Assembly: GCF_009711095.1 (NCBI RefSeq)
Contig: NZ_WMJZ01000001.1
Span: forward strand, 248,001 to 312,000
From: Intestinirhabdus alba
GTDB taxonomy: Bacteria; Pseudomonadota; Gammaproteobacteria; Enterobacterales; Enterobacteriaceae
Length of the DNA stretch: 64,000 bases
Direction: 5' to 3'
Positions 9,666 to 20,228 of this stretch are shown in pieces. Under the pieces are notes generated by a model. That model was not told the DNA's origin, did no database searches, and was given only the letters and a program-made list of their open reading frames with translations. The position numbers and the translations under genes were made by a program. Numbering within the stretch: the first letter of the stretch is position 1; each line of letters opens with the position of its first letter.

Positions 9666-9693
9666 CAAAAAAGTGCCCGGCAGGGCACTTTTT
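9666..9693. terminator. Bidirectional terminator after asnB
   Basis: Stem AAGTGCCC (9671-9678) / GGGCACTT (9683-9690) flanked by an A run and a T run, directly past the asnB stop. Confidence 0.85.
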
Positions 9694-9701
9694 ACGGCGC
9701 A

Positions 9702-11366
9702 TTACCGATAGGCGGATTGATGTACGCCGACCGCGCGTCCGGAAGGATCGTTCATGGTTTTAAACGCCTCGTCCCACTCAATGGCTTTAGCGGAAGAGCA
9801 GGCGACGGACGGGCCGCCCGGCACGCACTCGGCGGCGTCCGATACCGGGAACAGCGACTCAAAAATCTCCCGGTACAGATAGGCCTCTTTCGATCCGGGC
9901 GTGTTATATGGGAAGCGGAACGCCGCCGTGGCCAGCTGCTGGTCGGAAATTTGCTCTGCCGCCACCGCTTTCAGGGTGTCAATCCAGCTGTAGCCGACGC
10001 CGTCGGAGAACTGCTCTTTCTGACGCCAGGCGACGCTTGCCGGCAGATAAGACTCAAAACATTCGCGCAGTATATGCTTTTCCATTTTGCCGTTACCGCA
10101 CAGCTTATCCTGTGGGTTGATGCGCATCGCCACATCAAGGAACGCTTTGTCGAGGAACGGCACCCGGGCTTCCACTCCCCAGGCGGACACCGCTTTATTG
10201 GCGCGCGCGCAGTCGAACATGTGCAGCGCCTGCAGCTTGCGCACGGTCTCGTCATGTAGCTCTCTGGCGTTGGGGGCCTTATGAAAGTAGAGATAGCCGC
10301 CAAACACCTCGTCGGAGCCCTCTCCCGACAGCACCATTTTAATGCCCATCGCCTTGATTTTACGTGACATCAGGTACATCGGCGTGGAGGCGCGGATGGT
10401 GGTCACGTCATAAGTTTCGATGTGCCAGATAACGTCGCGAATCGCATCCAGCCCCTCCTGTACGGTGAAGTGGATCTCGTGGTGCACGGTGCCCAGATGG
10501 TCGGCCACCTCCCTGGCGGCCTGCAGATCCGGCGAGCCTTCAAGGCCAACGGCAAAGGAGTGCAGCTGCGGCCACCAGGCCTCTGAGCGATCCTGATCCT
10601 CCACCCGGCGGGCGGCGAACTTCCTGGCGATAGCGGAAATGATCGACGAGTCCAGGCCGCCGGAGAGCAGCACGCCGTAAGGCACGTCGGACATCAGGTG
10701 GCTCTTCACGGCATCTTCCAGCGCCTGACGCAGTTCCGCTTTATCCGTTACGTTCTCTTTTACCGCATCATAGTCGAACCAGTCGCGCTGATAGTAGCGG
10801 CGGATTTCGCCCTCCTTGCTCCACAGGTAGCTGCCCGCCGGAAACTCTTTAATCGTGCGGCAGACCGGCGTCAGCGCCTTCATTTCCGAGGCGACGTAGA
10901 AGTTACCATGCTCGTCATAGCCCATGTAGAGCGGAATGATGCCGAGGTGGTCGCGGCCGATCAGGTAAGCATCCTGCTCGCTGTCGTAGAGCGCAAAGGC
11001 GAACATGCCCTGCAGCTCGTCGAGAAATGCCGGCCCTTTTTCCTGATAGAGGGCGAGAATCGCCTCGCAGTCGGAGCCGGTCTGGAAGCGGAAGCGATCG
11101 CCATACTCGTCGCGCAGCGCCCGGTGGTTATAGATCTCGCCGTTGACGGCCAGCACGTGGGTTCTTTTTTCGTTATACAGCGGCTGGGCACCTGCGTTGA
11201 TGTCGACGATCGACAGGCGCTCATGGGCCAGAATTGCCCTGTCGCAGGCGAAAATGCCGGACCAGTCCGGGCCGCGATGGCGCATCAGGCGCGACAGCTC
11301 CAGCGCTTTTTTACGCAGTTCGCCCGCGTCCGTTTTGATATCAAATACGCCAAAAATAGAGCACAT
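9702..11366 (-). CDS. asnB: Asparagine synthase B (glutamine-hydrolysing)
   Basis: Makes asparagine from aspartate, ATP and glutamine. 554 residues. Cys2 after the initiator Met is the glutaminase nucleophile (MCSIFGVFD), the N-terminal class II amidotransferase domain runs to about residue 210, and the synthetase domain carries the PP-loop LLSGGLDSS near residue 235. The tail PSGRAVGVHQSAYR is like E. coli AsnB. It sits alone between the tRNA operon promoter and nagD, all on the minus strand, with its own terminator. Confidence 0.97.
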   Translation of the reverse strand: MCSIFGVFDIKTDAGELRKKALELSRLMRHRGPDWSGIFACDRAILAHERLSIVDINAGAQPLYNEKRTHVLAVNGEIYNHRALRDEYGDRFRFQTGSDCEAILALYQEKGPAFLDELQGMFAFALYDSEQDAYLIGRDHLGIIPLYMGYDEHGNFYVASEMKALTPVCRTIKEFPAGSYLWSKEGEIRRYYQRDWFDYDAVKENVTDKAELRQALEDAVKSHLMSDVPYGVLLSGGLDSSIISAIARKFAARRVEDQDRSEAWWPQLHSFAVGLEGSPDLQAAREVADHLGTVHHEIHFTVQEGLDAIRDVIWHIETYDVTTIRASTPMYLMSRKIKAMGIKMVLSGEGSDEVFGGYLYFHKAPNARELHDETVRKLQALHMFDCARANKAVSAWGVEARVPFLDKAFLDVAMRINPQDKLCGNGKMEKHILRECFESYLPASVAWRQKEQFSDGVGYSWIDTLKAVAAEQISDQQLATAAFRFPYNTPGSKEAYLYREIFESLFPVSDAAECVPGGPSVACSSAKAIEWDEAFKTMNDPSGRAVGVHQSAYR

Positions 11367-11634
11367 AGCCTTCTCCGTTAACCCGTTGCGTGTTTATCTG
11401 CCTTAGAAAATGACGTAAAGCCACAGAGGAGGCAAGCGGTTTGCCGGTTCATAAGGAAAAAACGCAATGAACATTGCGGCATGTTGAAAAACACCAGGTA
11501 AAATGGCTGGTAAATTAGCGATTATTTAATTAATTGGCCGATTTATTAAATGAAGAATTGGGCGGGTTATCGTGAAATCCGCCCTGACGCAGAGCGTTAT
11601 GGGTTCTGCTTTGGGGCATCCGGCAGCGCTTTCG

Positions 11635-12387
11635 CTAAATCACGTCGATTTCGGCAACCGAAGGGTATATCCAGCTGGGGCGGAACGGCATGCTGTCGAT
11701 ATCGTCAATGGTGGAGACGCCGGAGAGCACCAGAATCGTCTCCAGACCCGCCTGGAAACCGGCCAGAATATCGGTGCGCAGATTGTCACCGACGATCACC
11801 GTCTCTTCCGAATGCGCCTGCATTTTATTGAGCGCGGCGCGTACGATCCACGGGCTGGGCTTGCCAACGTAAAACGGTCTGCGGCCGGTGATTTTTTCGA
11901 TGCCTGCGCAGAGCGCGCCGCAGGCGGGGGAGAAGCCGGGGCCGTGGGTATCAGGATTGGTGGCGATAAAGCGTGCGCCGTTGGCAACAAAGTAGGCGGA
12001 CTTATGCATCATGTCCCAGTTCCAGGAGCGGGTCTCACCGACGATCACGAAGTCGGGATTAACGTCGGTAATGGTAAAGCCAGCGTTATACAGCTCATGA
12101 ATCAGCGCGCCTTCCCCCACCACGTAGGCTTTTTTCCCCTCCTGGCGACGCAGGAAGTCGGCGGTGGCCATTGCCGAGGTATAAAATACGCTGTCCGGTA
12201 CGTTGATGCCGGCGGTGGCAAAGCGGTTGGCCAGATCCTGGCCGGTCTGCGAGGGATAATTGGTCAGTAAAACCAGCGGCAGGCCTTTTTCAAGGAGCCC
12301 CGTCAGGAACTCCGCCGCGCCGGGGACGGCAACGTTGTCGTGCATCAGTACGCCGTCGATGTCGCAAATTACATTTTTGATGGTCAT
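11635..12387 (-). CDS. nagD: HAD-family nucleotide phosphatase NagD
   Basis: Phosphatase of the HAD superfamily (class IIA, cap domain) active in E. coli on nucleoside monophosphates such as UMP. 250 residues. The catalytic DxD is seen at CDIDGVL (Asp9, Asp11), the second motif at LLTNYPS and the final acid cluster at IVGDNLRTDI. It is the distal gene of the nagBACD operon but is set apart from nagC by about 270 bases containing an ERIC-type repeat, so its expression may be partly uncoupled. Confidence 0.95.
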   Translation of the reverse strand: MTIKNVICDIDGVLMHDNVAVPGAAEFLTGLLEKGLPLVLLTNYPSQTGQDLANRFATAGINVPDSVFYTSAMATADFLRRQEGKKAYVVGEGALIHELYNAGFTITDVNPDFVIVGETRSWNWDMMHKSAYFVANGARFIATNPDTHGPGFSPACGALCAGIEKITGRRPFYVGKPSPWIVRAALNKMQAHSEETVIVGDNLRTDILAGFQAGLETILVLSGVSTIDDIDSMPFRPSWIYPSVAEIDVI

Positions 12388-12421
12388 GAAGGCCCCAGGA
12401 AAAGCAACAGTGATCCGCTAC

Positions 12422-12620
12422 TATACCCTAAATCATTCGAGTTGTATGAAGGCGGCAACGCAGTGACAAATTCGTCAGGAACGAATTTGAACAGCCGCAG
12501 GCTGCCTCTGGTTACTCGTCTCATTCATGAGGCTCGCCCCGGTCACAGAGTTCGCTATGCTCCCGGAAGGAATGAGGGATAGCCTTGTCCCTCGCCGAAG
12601 GCCACCTGCGGTCGGGCGCA
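12422..12620. repeat. ERIC-type repeat with inverted internal segment
   Basis: Begins with an ERIC end (TATACCCTAAATCATTCGAG; the consensus has AAT where this has ATC) and passes into a hairpin CAAATTCGT / ACGAATTTG (12467-12489). From about 12505 to 12620 it matches, on the opposite strand, the interior of the repeat at 48053-48394, with one block deleted. The normal right end is not seen. It lies between nagC and nagD. Confidence 0.75.
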
Positions 12621-12658
12621 TTATTCCGGACGCCGCCGCCTTGAAGGAAAGCAGATCG

Positions 12659-13879
12659 TCAGTTTTCCAGTAAATGCTGCAGCAGAATGCCGTTGAGCAT
12701 TGCGCGCTTCACCAGCGCAAAGGCACCAATGGCGGAACGGTGGTTCAGCGTCGAGCGCACCACCGGCAGGCTTTTGCGAAACGCTTTCAGCGCCTGAGTG
12801 TTGATGCAGCTCTCAATGGCCGGCAGCAGCACCTTATCCGCTTCGGTTATCTCGCCGGCAATTACGATCTTTTGCGGATTGAACAGGTTGATGGCGATGG
12901 CGATGGTTTTACCCAGCTGGCGGCCAACGTGCTCGATCACTTCAGAGGCTAGACCGTCGCCTTTGTTCGCCGCCCGACAGATGCTTTTTATGCTGCAGTC
13001 GTCCGCTGTCACCCGGCTCTGGTAGCCCTGTTTCAGCAGATTTTGCACCCGCAGCTCAATGGCGGCGTTGGCGGCGATAGTCTCAAGGCAGCCGAAGTTA
13101 CCGCAGTGACAGCGTTCGCCCAGCGGCTCTACCTGAATATGGCCGATTTCGCCGACGTTGCCGTTGCGGCCAATGAAAATACGCCCGTTAGAGATGATTC
13201 CGGCACCGGTTCCCCGGTGCACGCGCACCAGAATGGAGTCTTCGCAGTCCTGGCTTGCGCCGAAGTAGTGCTCCGCCAGGGCCAGGCTACGAATATCGTG
13301 GCCGACGAAGCAGGTGACGTTAAAGCGTTTTTCCAGCGCCCCGACCAGACTCCAGTTTTCCACCGGGATATGCGGCATATAGCGGATCACGCCGCTTTCC
13401 GGATCGACCAGACCCGGCAGGATCACCGAAATGGCGATCAGCTCGCGCAGCCTGCGCTGGCTGGCTTTAATAAACGCATCGATGGCGTTCAACAGGGCGT
13501 GTTCCAGCGTCTCCTGGGTGCGTTCAGGCAGCGGGTAGTGCTCTTCCGCCAGCACTTTGCTGCTCAGATCGAACAGGGTAATGGTGGCGTCGTGGCGGCC
13601 CAGCCGGACGCCGATGGCGTGAAAGCCGCGGGTTTCGGTGACGATAGAGATGGCGCGGCGGCCGCCGGTGGAGGCCTGCTGATCCACCTCTTTAATCAGG
13701 CCGCGCTCAATAAGCTGGCGCGTGATTTTGGTAACGCTGGCGGGAGCAAGCTGGCTTTGCTCGGCTATCTGAATTCGCGAGATGGGGCCGTGTCGATCGA
13801 TCAGGCGGTAAACGGCCGCGCCGTTAAGCTGTTTTACGAGATCAACATTGCCGATTTGAGCTTGTCCGCCAGGTGTCAT
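12659..13879 (-). CDS. nagC: N-acetylglucosamine repressor NagC
   Basis: ROK-family transcriptional repressor that releases DNA on binding GlcNAc-6-P and controls the nag genes and related amino-sugar functions. 406 residues. An N-terminal winged HTH (about residues 20-70, RIQIAEQSQLAPASVTKITR) precedes a ROK sugar-binding domain with the zinc-binding CHCGNFGCLE motif. It follows nagA by 8 bases in the nagBACD operon, so it is autoregulated through the nagB promoter. Confidence 0.96.
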   Translation of the reverse strand: MTPGGQAQIGNVDLVKQLNGAAVYRLIDRHGPISRIQIAEQSQLAPASVTKITRQLIERGLIKEVDQQASTGGRRAISIVTETRGFHAIGVRLGRHDATITLFDLSSKVLAEEHYPLPERTQETLEHALLNAIDAFIKASQRRLRELIAISVILPGLVDPESGVIRYMPHIPVENWSLVGALEKRFNVTCFVGHDIRSLALAEHYFGASQDCEDSILVRVHRGTGAGIISNGRIFIGRNGNVGEIGHIQVEPLGERCHCGNFGCLETIAANAAIELRVQNLLKQGYQSRVTADDCSIKSICRAANKGDGLASEVIEHVGRQLGKTIAIAINLFNPQKIVIAGEITEADKVLLPAIESCINTQALKAFRKSLPVVRSTLNHRSAIGAFALVKRAMLNGILLQHLLEN

Positions 13880-13887
13880 ACTTTTTC

Positions 13888-15036
13888 TTACTCGGTAACG
13901 ACCTCGTCACCATTAACGATGGTCTTGATAATGTTAAAGTCACGGGTGAATGCGGTCAGGTTAGCCACTTTTCCGGCGGCGATGCTGCCGAGCCGCTGTT
14001 CAACGCCAATCGCCCTGGCTGGATAGAGCGCCGCCATACGCAGGGCTTCATCAAGCGCAATGCCGCAGTGTTCCACCAGATTACGCACGCCTTCAATCAT
14101 GGTTAATGAGGAGCCGCTTAGCGTACCGTTTTCATCCACGCAAAGTCCATTGCGGTAGTATATTGTTTTACCAGCAAAAATGAACTGTTCAATATCGGCA
14201 CCCGCCGGAGCGGTGGCGTCGGTCACCAGGCACAGCCTGTCGCCTTTCAGGCGTTTCGCGATGCGAACGTTGGCGTAATCAACGTGCAGACCGTCGGCAA
14301 TGATGCCGCAGTAGATCCCGGCGTCGTCGAGAACCGCTCCGGCCAGGCCCGGTTCGCGTCCGGTGATGTACGGCATGGCGTTATACAGGTGCGTTGCGAA
14401 GGTGATGCCCGCGCGGAAACCGGCCCTCGCCTCTTTCAGCGTGGCGTTAGAGTGCCCGGCGGAGACCACGATGCCCGCAGCGGACAGCTGGGCTATTACC
14501 CCGGCGGGCACTTTCTCCGGTGCCAGGGTGATGGTGCTGATGGCGTCGGCATTATTGCACAGAAATTCAACCAGCGCAGCGTCAGGCTCCCGCACGAAGT
14601 CCGGGTTATGGGTGCCTTTTTTCACCAGATTTAGCCACGGCCCTTCCAGATGAAGCCCCAGCGCCTGGTTAGGATGCTTTGCCAGGTATTGGCGCATCAC
14701 GCGAACGCCCTGTTTCATCAGATCGTCGCTGGTGGTGATCAGCGTGGGTAAAAAGCTGGTGCAGCCCGATTTTTCGTTGGCGGCCTGCATAATCTCCAGC
14801 GTTTCAAGGCAGACCGCCTCTGCGGTATCGTTGAACTGTACGCCGCCGCAGCCGTTGAGCTGTACGTCAATGAAACCGGGGGAGATAACAGCTCCGTCCA
14901 GCGGGCGCTGCTCGATGCCGGGCGGCAGATCCGCCTGCGGACAGATGCGGTCAATCAGGCCATTGGCGATAATAATCGCATGGTCATCAAGAATTTCGTG
15001 ACCGGTGAAGATCCGGCCCTGGGTTAAAGCATACAT
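13888..15036 (-). CDS. nagA: N-acetylglucosamine-6-phosphate deacetylase
   Basis: Amidohydrolase that removes acetate from GlcNAc-6-P to give GlcN-6-P, the substrate of NagB. 382 residues as in E. coli. Key sites: LHLEGPWLN (metal-binding Glu), SAGHSNATL and the catalytic Asp in [10 protein letters not shown]. The reading frame extends 20 codons upstream, but the ATG at 15036 ([12 protein letters not shown]) matches the family. It lies 59 bases after nagB. Confidence 0.96.
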   Translation of the reverse strand: MYALTQGRIFTGHEILDDHAIIIANGLIDRICPQADLPPGIEQRPLDGAVISPGFIDVQLNGCGGVQFNDTAEAVCLETLEIMQAANEKSGCTSFLPTLITTSDDLMKQGVRVMRQYLAKHPNQALGLHLEGPWLNLVKKGTHNPDFVREPDAALVEFLCNNADAISTITLAPEKVPAGVIAQLSAAGIVVSAGHSNATLKEARAGFRAGITFATHLYNAMPYITGREPGLAGAVLDDAGIYCGIIADGLHVDYANVRIAKRLKGDRLCLVTDATAPAGADIEQFIFAGKTIYYRNGLCVDENGTLSGSSLTMIEGVRNLVEHCGIALDEALRMAALYPARAIGVEQRLGSIAAGKVANLTAFTRDFNIIKTIVNGDEVVTE

Positions 15037-15095
15037 TCCGACCCCCGATTTCAGCATAGATTGCCCCGCCGCCTGTCGGCAGGACGGGTATAACA

Positions 15096-15896
15096 TTACA
15101 GACCTTTAATATTTTCCGCTTCTAACTCGTTAAAATATTTCAGTGTTTTGACTTTCAGCTCCATAGTGGACGGCTCGTCGCATACCACTATCGCCTTCGG
15201 ATGCAGCTGCAGGCAGCTGATGGTCCACATATGGTTGACGTTGCCTTCCACCGCCGCCTGCAGCGCCTGCGCCTTTTGATGGCCCAGCACCAGAATCATC
15301 ACCTCTTCGGCGTCAAGCAGCGTGCCCACGCCCACGGTCAGCGCATATTTTGGCACCTGGTCCACATCGCCGCCGAAGAAGCGGGAGTTGGCCACGCGAG
15401 TGTCATGGGTCAGCGTTTTAATGCGCGTGCGCGAGGCCAGGGAGGAGGCCGGCTCATTAAAGGCGATATGCCCGTCGTTGCCGACGCCGCCCATAAACAG
15501 ATGGATTTTACCGTAAGAACGGATTTTTTCTTCATATTGACGGCACTCGGCGTCAACGTCCGGCGCATTGCCGTTGAGCAGGTTAATGTTCTCTGCCGGA
15601 ATATCGATATGGTTGAAGAAGTTGCGGTGCATAAAGCTGTGATAGCTTTCCGGATGCTCTTCCGGCAGGCCGACATACTCATCCATATTAAAGGTGACGA
15701 CGTGCTTAAAGCTGACCTGGCCCGCTTTATGCATTGCCACTAACGCCTGATAGGTGGACAGCGGTGTGCCGCCGGTCGGCAGACCCAGCACAAACGGGCG
15801 ATCCGCCGTGGGGTTAAAAGCGTTAATACGCTTAACGATGTGACGTGCGGCCCATTTGCCAACCTGTTCGGCGGAAGCCAGCGGGATCAGTCTCAT
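15096..15896 (-). CDS. nagB: Glucosamine-6-phosphate deaminase
   Basis: Allosteric aldo-ketose isomerase/deaminase that converts GlcN-6-P to fructose-6-P and ammonia, linking amino sugars to glycolysis. 266 residues, the E. coli length. The active-site regions [10 protein letters not shown] (Asp72) and [14 protein letters not shown] (Asp141, His143, Glu148) are intact. First gene of the nagBACD operon, divergent from nagE across a 335-base control region. Confidence 0.97.
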   Translation of the reverse strand: MRLIPLASAEQVGKWAARHIVKRINAFNPTADRPFVLGLPTGGTPLSTYQALVAMHKAGQVSFKHVVTFNMDEYVGLPEEHPESYHSFMHRNFFNHIDIPAENINLLNGNAPDVDAECRQYEEKIRSYGKIHLFMGGVGNDGHIAFNEPASSLASRTRIKTLTHDTRVANSRFFGGDVDQVPKYALTVGVGTLLDAEEVMILVLGHQKAQALQAAVEGNVNHMWTISCLQLHPKAIVVCDEPSTMELKVKTLKYFNELEAENIKGL

Positions 15897-15992
15897 TCTT
15901 CACCTCAGAATTAAATGTAAACGTTGACGGATTGCGCGACGTGACCCGGATAAGCATAACCTGCTTAAGGCAGCCGGGCGTCAGTGTGTAGT

Positions 15993-16014
15993 GATTTTTT
16001 GAATCATAAAATAA
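15993..16014. promoter_or_regulatory. Candidate NagC operator, nagB side
   Basis: AT-rich near-palindrome containing TTTTTTGAATCATAAAATAA. Its centre is about 95 bp from the nagE-side palindrome, matching the roughly nine-turn spacing known for NagC looping in E. coli. Confidence 0.5.
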
Positions 16015-16059
16015 GTTTTCGCGGTTAGCCAGTAAAAACGACTGGCTCTGGCGATATTT

Positions 16060-16075
16060 GGTGATTAAAATCACA
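16060..16075. promoter_or_regulatory. CRP-cAMP binding site
   Basis: GGTGA-TTAAAA-TCACA, an almost perfect CRP half-site pair, lying between the two candidate NagC operators as in E. coli. Confidence 0.7.
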
Positions 16076-16087
16076 AATAAGACGCTT

Positions 16088-16108
16088 TTAATTTGCGGTA
16101 CAAATTAA
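16088..16108. promoter_or_regulatory. Candidate NagC operator, nagE side
   Basis: A perfect inverted repeat, TTAATTTG-CGGTA-CAAATTAA, about 125 bases before the nagE start codon. Confidence 0.6.
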
Positions 16109-16231
16109 TTTTTAACACACTCTGCGGGTGATGATCTAACAACTCGATGACAAAGTTTTACCATTCATAAATTGTTGCATATAAAAAGTGGCTTAATACC
16201 GGCCATATCGGGGTTTCGGAGGGGGAATAAG

Positions 16232-18181
16232 ATGAATATTTTAGGTTTTTTCCAGCGGCTGGGTAGGGCGTTACAGCTCCCTATTGCCGTGCTGCCGGTG
16301 GCGGCGCTACTGCTGCGATTCGGTCTGCCGGATCTGCTGAACGTGCCCTTTATCGCCCAGGCGGGCGGGGCAATTTTCGAAAACCTGGCGCTGATTTTCG
16401 CCATCGGCGTAGCGTCCAGCTGGTCCAGGGATAGCGCCGGGGCGGCAGCGCTGGCCGGGGCGGTCGGCTACTTCGTGCTGACCAAAGCCATGGTCACCAT
16501 TAATCCGGAAATTAACATGGGCGTGCTGGCCGGCATTATTACCGGCCTGGTCGGCGGCGCGGTCTATAACCGCTGGTCCGGCATTAAACTGCCCGACTTC
16601 CTGAGCTTTTTCGGCGGTAAGCGCTTTGTGCCTATCGCCACCGGCTTTTTCTGCCTGGTGCTGGCGGCGATCTTTGGCTACGTCTGGCCGCCGGTGCAGC
16701 ATGCCATCCATGCAGGGGGCGAGTGGATCGTCTCCGCGGGTGCGCTGGGTTCGGGTATCTTTGGTTTTATTAACCGTCTGCTGATCCCGACCGGCCTGCA
16801 CCAGGTGCTGAACACCATCGCCTGGTTCCAGATCGGTGAATACACCAACGCGGCCGGGGCGATTTTCCACGGCGATATCAACCGCTTCTATGCGGGGGAC
16901 GGCAGCGCGGGAATGTTTATGTCCGGTTTCTTCCCGATCATGATGTTCGGTCTGCCGGGCGCGGCGCTGGCAATGTATCTGGCCGCGCCGAAGGCGCGCC
17001 GTCCGATGGTTGGCGGGATGCTGCTGTCGGTGGCGATTACCGCCTTCCTGACCGGCGTTACCGAGCCGCTGGAATTCCTGTTCATGTTCCTGGCTCCGCT
17101 GCTGTACCTTCTGCACGCGGTGCTTACCGGCATCAGCCTGTTTATTGCCACCCTGCTGGATATTCACGCGGGCTTCTCTTTCTCTGCGGGTGCCATCGAC
17201 TACGTGCTGATGTACAACCTGCCGGCGGCCAGCAACAACGTCTGGATACTGCTGGTGATGGGGCTGATCTTCTTCGTTATTTACTTTGTGCTGTTCAGCG
17301 CGGTGATTCGCCTGTTTAACCTGAAAACGCCGGGCCGCGAAGATAAAGACGGCAGTGTGGTGCTGGAAGAGGCCAACAGCAATACTGAGGAAGGAATGCT
17401 CCAGCTGGCGACCAGCTACATTGCCGCCATCGGCGGGAGTGACAACCTGAAGGCCATCGATGCGTGCATTACCCGCCTGCGCCTGTCGGTAGGCGACTCT
17501 GCCCGCGTCAGCGACGCGATGTGTAAACGCCTGGGGGCCTCTGGCGTGGTGAAGCTGAACAAGCAGACCATTCAGGTGATTGTTGGCGCGAAGGCCGAAT
17601 CGATTAGCGATGCGATGAAGAAAGTGGTGGCGCGCGGTCCGGTTGCCGCAGCGTCGGCTGATGCAGTGTCCGCAGCCGCAGCGCCGGTGGCGAAGCCGAA
17701 AGCAGCCTCTGCGGCGGCCACCGTTGTCGAACTGGTTGCCCCGGTGAGCGGCGAAGTTGTGGCGCTGGACCAGGTGCCGGATGAAGCGTTCGCCAGCAAG
17801 GCGGTAGGCGACGGTGTGGCGCTGAAGCCGACCGGTAAAACGGTGGTTGCGCCGGCGGCGGGTACCATCGTTAAAATCTTCAACACCAACCATGCGTTCT
17901 GCCTCGAAACAGAAAAAGGCGCGGAGATCGTGGTGCATATGGGGATCGACACCGTGGCCCTGAACGGCCAGGGCTTTACGCGGCTGGTAGACGAAGGGGT
18001 GGAAGTGACGGCGGGCCAGCCGATCCTGGAGATGGATCTGGAGTACCTGAACGCCCACGCGCGCTCCATGATAAGCCCGGTGGTGTGCAGCAACATCGAC
18101 GACTTCAGCGGTCTGGCGATCAAGGCGCAGGGGCAGGTGGTTGCCGGTCAGACCCCGCTGTACGAGATTAAGAGTAAATAA
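16232..18181 (+). CDS. nagE: N-acetylglucosamine PTS permease, EIICBA
   Basis: Single-chain PTS enzyme II that imports and phosphorylates GlcNAc to GlcNAc-6-P. 649 residues in the order EIIC membrane domain (to about 370), EIIB with phosphorylated Cys412 in [12 protein letters not shown], an Ala-rich linker, and EIIA with phosphorylated His569 in [13 protein letters not shown]. Both active residues fall at the E. coli positions. The ATG at 16232 follows GGAGGGGG and gives the family N-terminus [15 protein letters not shown]; an upstream in-frame Met is ignored. Divergent from nagB and controlled with it by NagC and CRP. Confidence 0.97.
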   Translation: MNILGFFQRLGRALQLPIAVLPVAALLLRFGLPDLLNVPFIAQAGGAIFENLALIFAIGVASSWSRDSAGAAALAGAVGYFVLTKAMVTINPEINMGVLAGIITGLVGGAVYNRWSGIKLPDFLSFFGGKRFVPIATGFFCLVLAAIFGYVWPPVQHAIHAGGEWIVSAGALGSGIFGFINRLLIPTGLHQVLNTIAWFQIGEYTNAAGAIFHGDINRFYAGDGSAGMFMSGFFPIMMFGLPGAALAMYLAAPKARRPMVGGMLLSVAITAFLTGVTEPLEFLFMFLAPLLYLLHAVLTGISLFIATLLDIHAGFSFSAGAIDYVLMYNLPAASNNVWILLVMGLIFFVIYFVLFSAVIRLFNLKTPGREDKDGSVVLEEANSNTEEGMLQLATSYIAAIGGSDNLKAIDACITRLRLSVGDSARVSDAMCKRLGASGVVKLNKQTIQVIVGAKAESISDAMKKVVARGPVAAASADAVSAAAAPVAKPKAASAAATVVELVAPVSGEVVALDQVPDEAFASKAVGDGVALKPTGKTVVAPAAGTIVKIFNTNHAFCLETEKGAEIVVHMGIDTVALNGQGFTRLVDEGVEVTAGQPILEMDLEYLNAHARSMISPVVCSNIDDFSGLAIKAQGQVVAGQTPLYEIKSK

Positions 18182-18205
18182 GCTTTTTGACGGCAAACAG
18201 AGCGG

Positions 18206-18236
18206 AGCGGCGGGGGAAACCTCGCCGCTTTTTTTC
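18206..18236 (+). terminator. nagE terminator
   Basis: Stem AGCGGCG (18206-18212) / CGCCGCT (18223-18229) followed by seven T. Confidence 0.9.
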
Positions 18237-18353
18237 TGTCGGCGTCCCGCATTCTCGCTGCCCGACGTTTTTTGCGTAACTAAAGGTTGTCAGCCCGTCC
18301 GGCTTATAAGATCATACGCCGTTATACGTTGTTTACGCTTTGAGGAATCCACG

Positions 18354-20021
18354 ATGAGTGAGGCTGAAGCCCGCCCGACTAACTTTATTCGTCAGATCAT
18401 CGATGAAGATCTGGCCAACGGCAAGCATACCGCGATCCACACCCGTTTTCCGCCGGAGCCGAACGGCTATCTGCACATCGGCCACGCGAAGTCTATCTGT
18501 CTGAACTTTGGCATTGCGCAGGATTATCAGGGGCAGTGCAATCTGCGTTTTGACGACACCAACCCGGCAAAAGAAGATATTGAGTACGTTGAGTCGATCA
18601 AAAATGACGTGCAGTGGCTGGGCTTTCACTGGGCCGGCGACGTTCGCTACTCTTCGGATTACTTCGATCGGCTGCACGCCTACGCCATTGAGCTGATTAA
18701 CAAAGGCCTCGCCTACGTCGATGAGCTGACGCCTGAGCAGATCCGCGAATACCGCGGCACGCTGACCCAGGCGGGCAAAAACAGCCCGTTCCGCGATCGC
18801 AGCGTGGAAGAGAACCTGGCGCTGTTCGAAAAGATGCGCAGCGGCGGCTTCGCCGAAGGCAGCGCCTGCCTGCGGGCAAAGATCGACATGGCCTCACCCT
18901 TTATCGTCATGCGCGATCCGGTACTCTACCGTATTAAGTTTGCCGAGCATCATCAGACCGGCAATAAGTGGTGCATCTATCCGATGTACGACTTCACCCA
19001 CTGCATCAGCGACGCGCTGGAGGGGATCACCCACTCCCTGTGCACCCTTGAGTTCCAGGACAACCGTCGCCTGTACGACTGGGTGCTGGATAACATCACC
19101 ATTCCGGCGCACCCGAGGCAGTATGAGTTTTCGCGCCTGAACCTGGAATATACCGTGATGTCCAAGCGCAAGCTGAACCAGCTGGTCACCGACGGGCACG
19201 TGGAGGGCTGGGACGATCCGCGGATGCCGACCATTTCCGGCCTGCGTCGTCGCGGCTACACCGCTTCGGCGATCCGCGAGTTCTGCAGGCGCATCGGGGT
19301 GACCAAACAGGATAACACTATCGAGATGGCCTCGCTGGAGTCCTGCATCCGCGAAGATCTGAACGAGAACGCGCCGCGCGCGATGGCGGTAATCGATCCG
19401 GTTAAGCTGGTTATCGAGAACTATCCGCAGGGCGAAAGCGAAATGGTCACCATGCCGAACCATCCGAACAAACCGGAAATGGGCAGCCGCGAGGTGCCGT
19501 TCAGCGCTGAAATCTGGATCGATCGCGCAGACTTCCGCGAAGAGGCCAACAAGCAGTACAAGCGCCTGGTGCTGGGGAAAGAGGTGCGCCTGCGCAACGC
19601 CTACGTGATCAAGGCAGAGCGCGTAGAGAAAGACGCGGCCGGCAATATCGTCACTATTTTCTGCAGCTACGATGCGGATACCCTGAGTAAAGATCCGGCG
19701 GACGGCCGCAAGGTGAAGGGGGTGATCCACTGGGTCAGCGCCTCTCACGCGCTGCCGGTTGAGATTCGCCTCTACGACCGCCTGTTCAGCGTGCCGAATC
19801 CCGGTGCGGAAGCGGATTTCCTGTCGGTCATCAACCCGGAATCGCTGGTGATTAAGCAGGGCTATGGCGAGCCTTCGCTGAAGAGTGCGGAAGCGGGCAG
19901 GGCGTATCAGTTCGAGCGTGAAGGCTACTTCTGTCTCGACGGCCGTTACGCCACGGCGGATAAGCTGGTATTTAACCGCACCGTCGGCCTGCGCGATACC
20001 TGGGCGAAAATCGGCCAGTAG
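18354..20021 (+). CDS. glnS: Glutaminyl-tRNA synthetase
   Basis: Class I aminoacyl-tRNA synthetase charging tRNA-Gln, whose genes lie 9 kb away in the same window. 555 residues. The HIGH motif ([10 protein letters not shown]) and the KMSKS-type loop VMSKRKLN are visible, as is the class-typical RFPPEPNG entry. The ATG at 18354 follows GAGGA and matches the E. coli start; the frame is open for 71 codons upstream but that stretch covers the nagE terminator and the promoter, with TTGTCA at 18287-18292. Confidence 0.97.
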   Translation: MSEAEARPTNFIRQIIDEDLANGKHTAIHTRFPPEPNGYLHIGHAKSICLNFGIAQDYQGQCNLRFDDTNPAKEDIEYVESIKNDVQWLGFHWAGDVRYSSDYFDRLHAYAIELINKGLAYVDELTPEQIREYRGTLTQAGKNSPFRDRSVEENLALFEKMRSGGFAEGSACLRAKIDMASPFIVMRDPVLYRIKFAEHHQTGNKWCIYPMYDFTHCISDALEGITHSLCTLEFQDNRRLYDWVLDNITIPAHPRQYEFSRLNLEYTVMSKRKLNQLVTDGHVEGWDDPRMPTISGLRRRGYTASAIREFCRRIGVTKQDNTIEMASLESCIREDLNENAPRAMAVIDPVKLVIENYPQGESEMVTMPNHPNKPEMGSREVPFSAEIWIDRADFREEANKQYKRLVLGKEVRLRNAYVIKAERVEKDAAGNIVTIFCSYDADTLSKDPADGRKVKGVIHWVSASHALPVEIRLYDRLFSVPNPGAEADFLSVINPESLVIKQGYGEPSLKSAEAGRAYQFEREGYFCLDGRYATADKLVFNRTVGLRDTWAKIGQ

Positions 20022-20032
20022 GTCACGCAGTA

Positions 20033-20066
20033 CCGGCAGGCCGCTCCGCGCCTGCCGGGGCTTTTT
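20033..20066 (+). terminator. glnS terminator
   Basis: Stem CCGGCAGG (20033-20040) / CCTGCCGG (20051-20058), then GGCTTTTT. Confidence 0.85.
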
Positions 20067-20185
20067 GTCCGTCCTGACGCTGTGCCGGTTGCGAAAAGGG
20101 CCGACGGCGGCCGCGGTGGTTCCAAAAGCGCTCATCAGACCGGGAGCGCGGCGGGTGGCCTGGCTGGAGTGACAAACGCCGGGCA

Positions 20186-20210
20186 TAAAAAAGCCAGCCG
20201 CAGGGCTGGC
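20186..20210 (-). terminator. fur terminator
   Basis: On the minus strand GCCAGCC-CTGC-GGCTGGC followed by six T, 19 bases past the fur stop. Confidence 0.9.
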
Positions 20211-20228
20211 AGTTCGCACGGCATAACG

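Noticed and set aside
16307-18196. A 629-codon open frame on the minus strand
   Set aside because: It lies opposite nagE, is rich in His/Arg/Gln without domain features, and is a shadow of GC-rich third positions.
18894-20219. A 441-codon open frame on the minus strand
   Set aside because: It is antisense to glnS and runs through the glnS terminator; no family features were seen.
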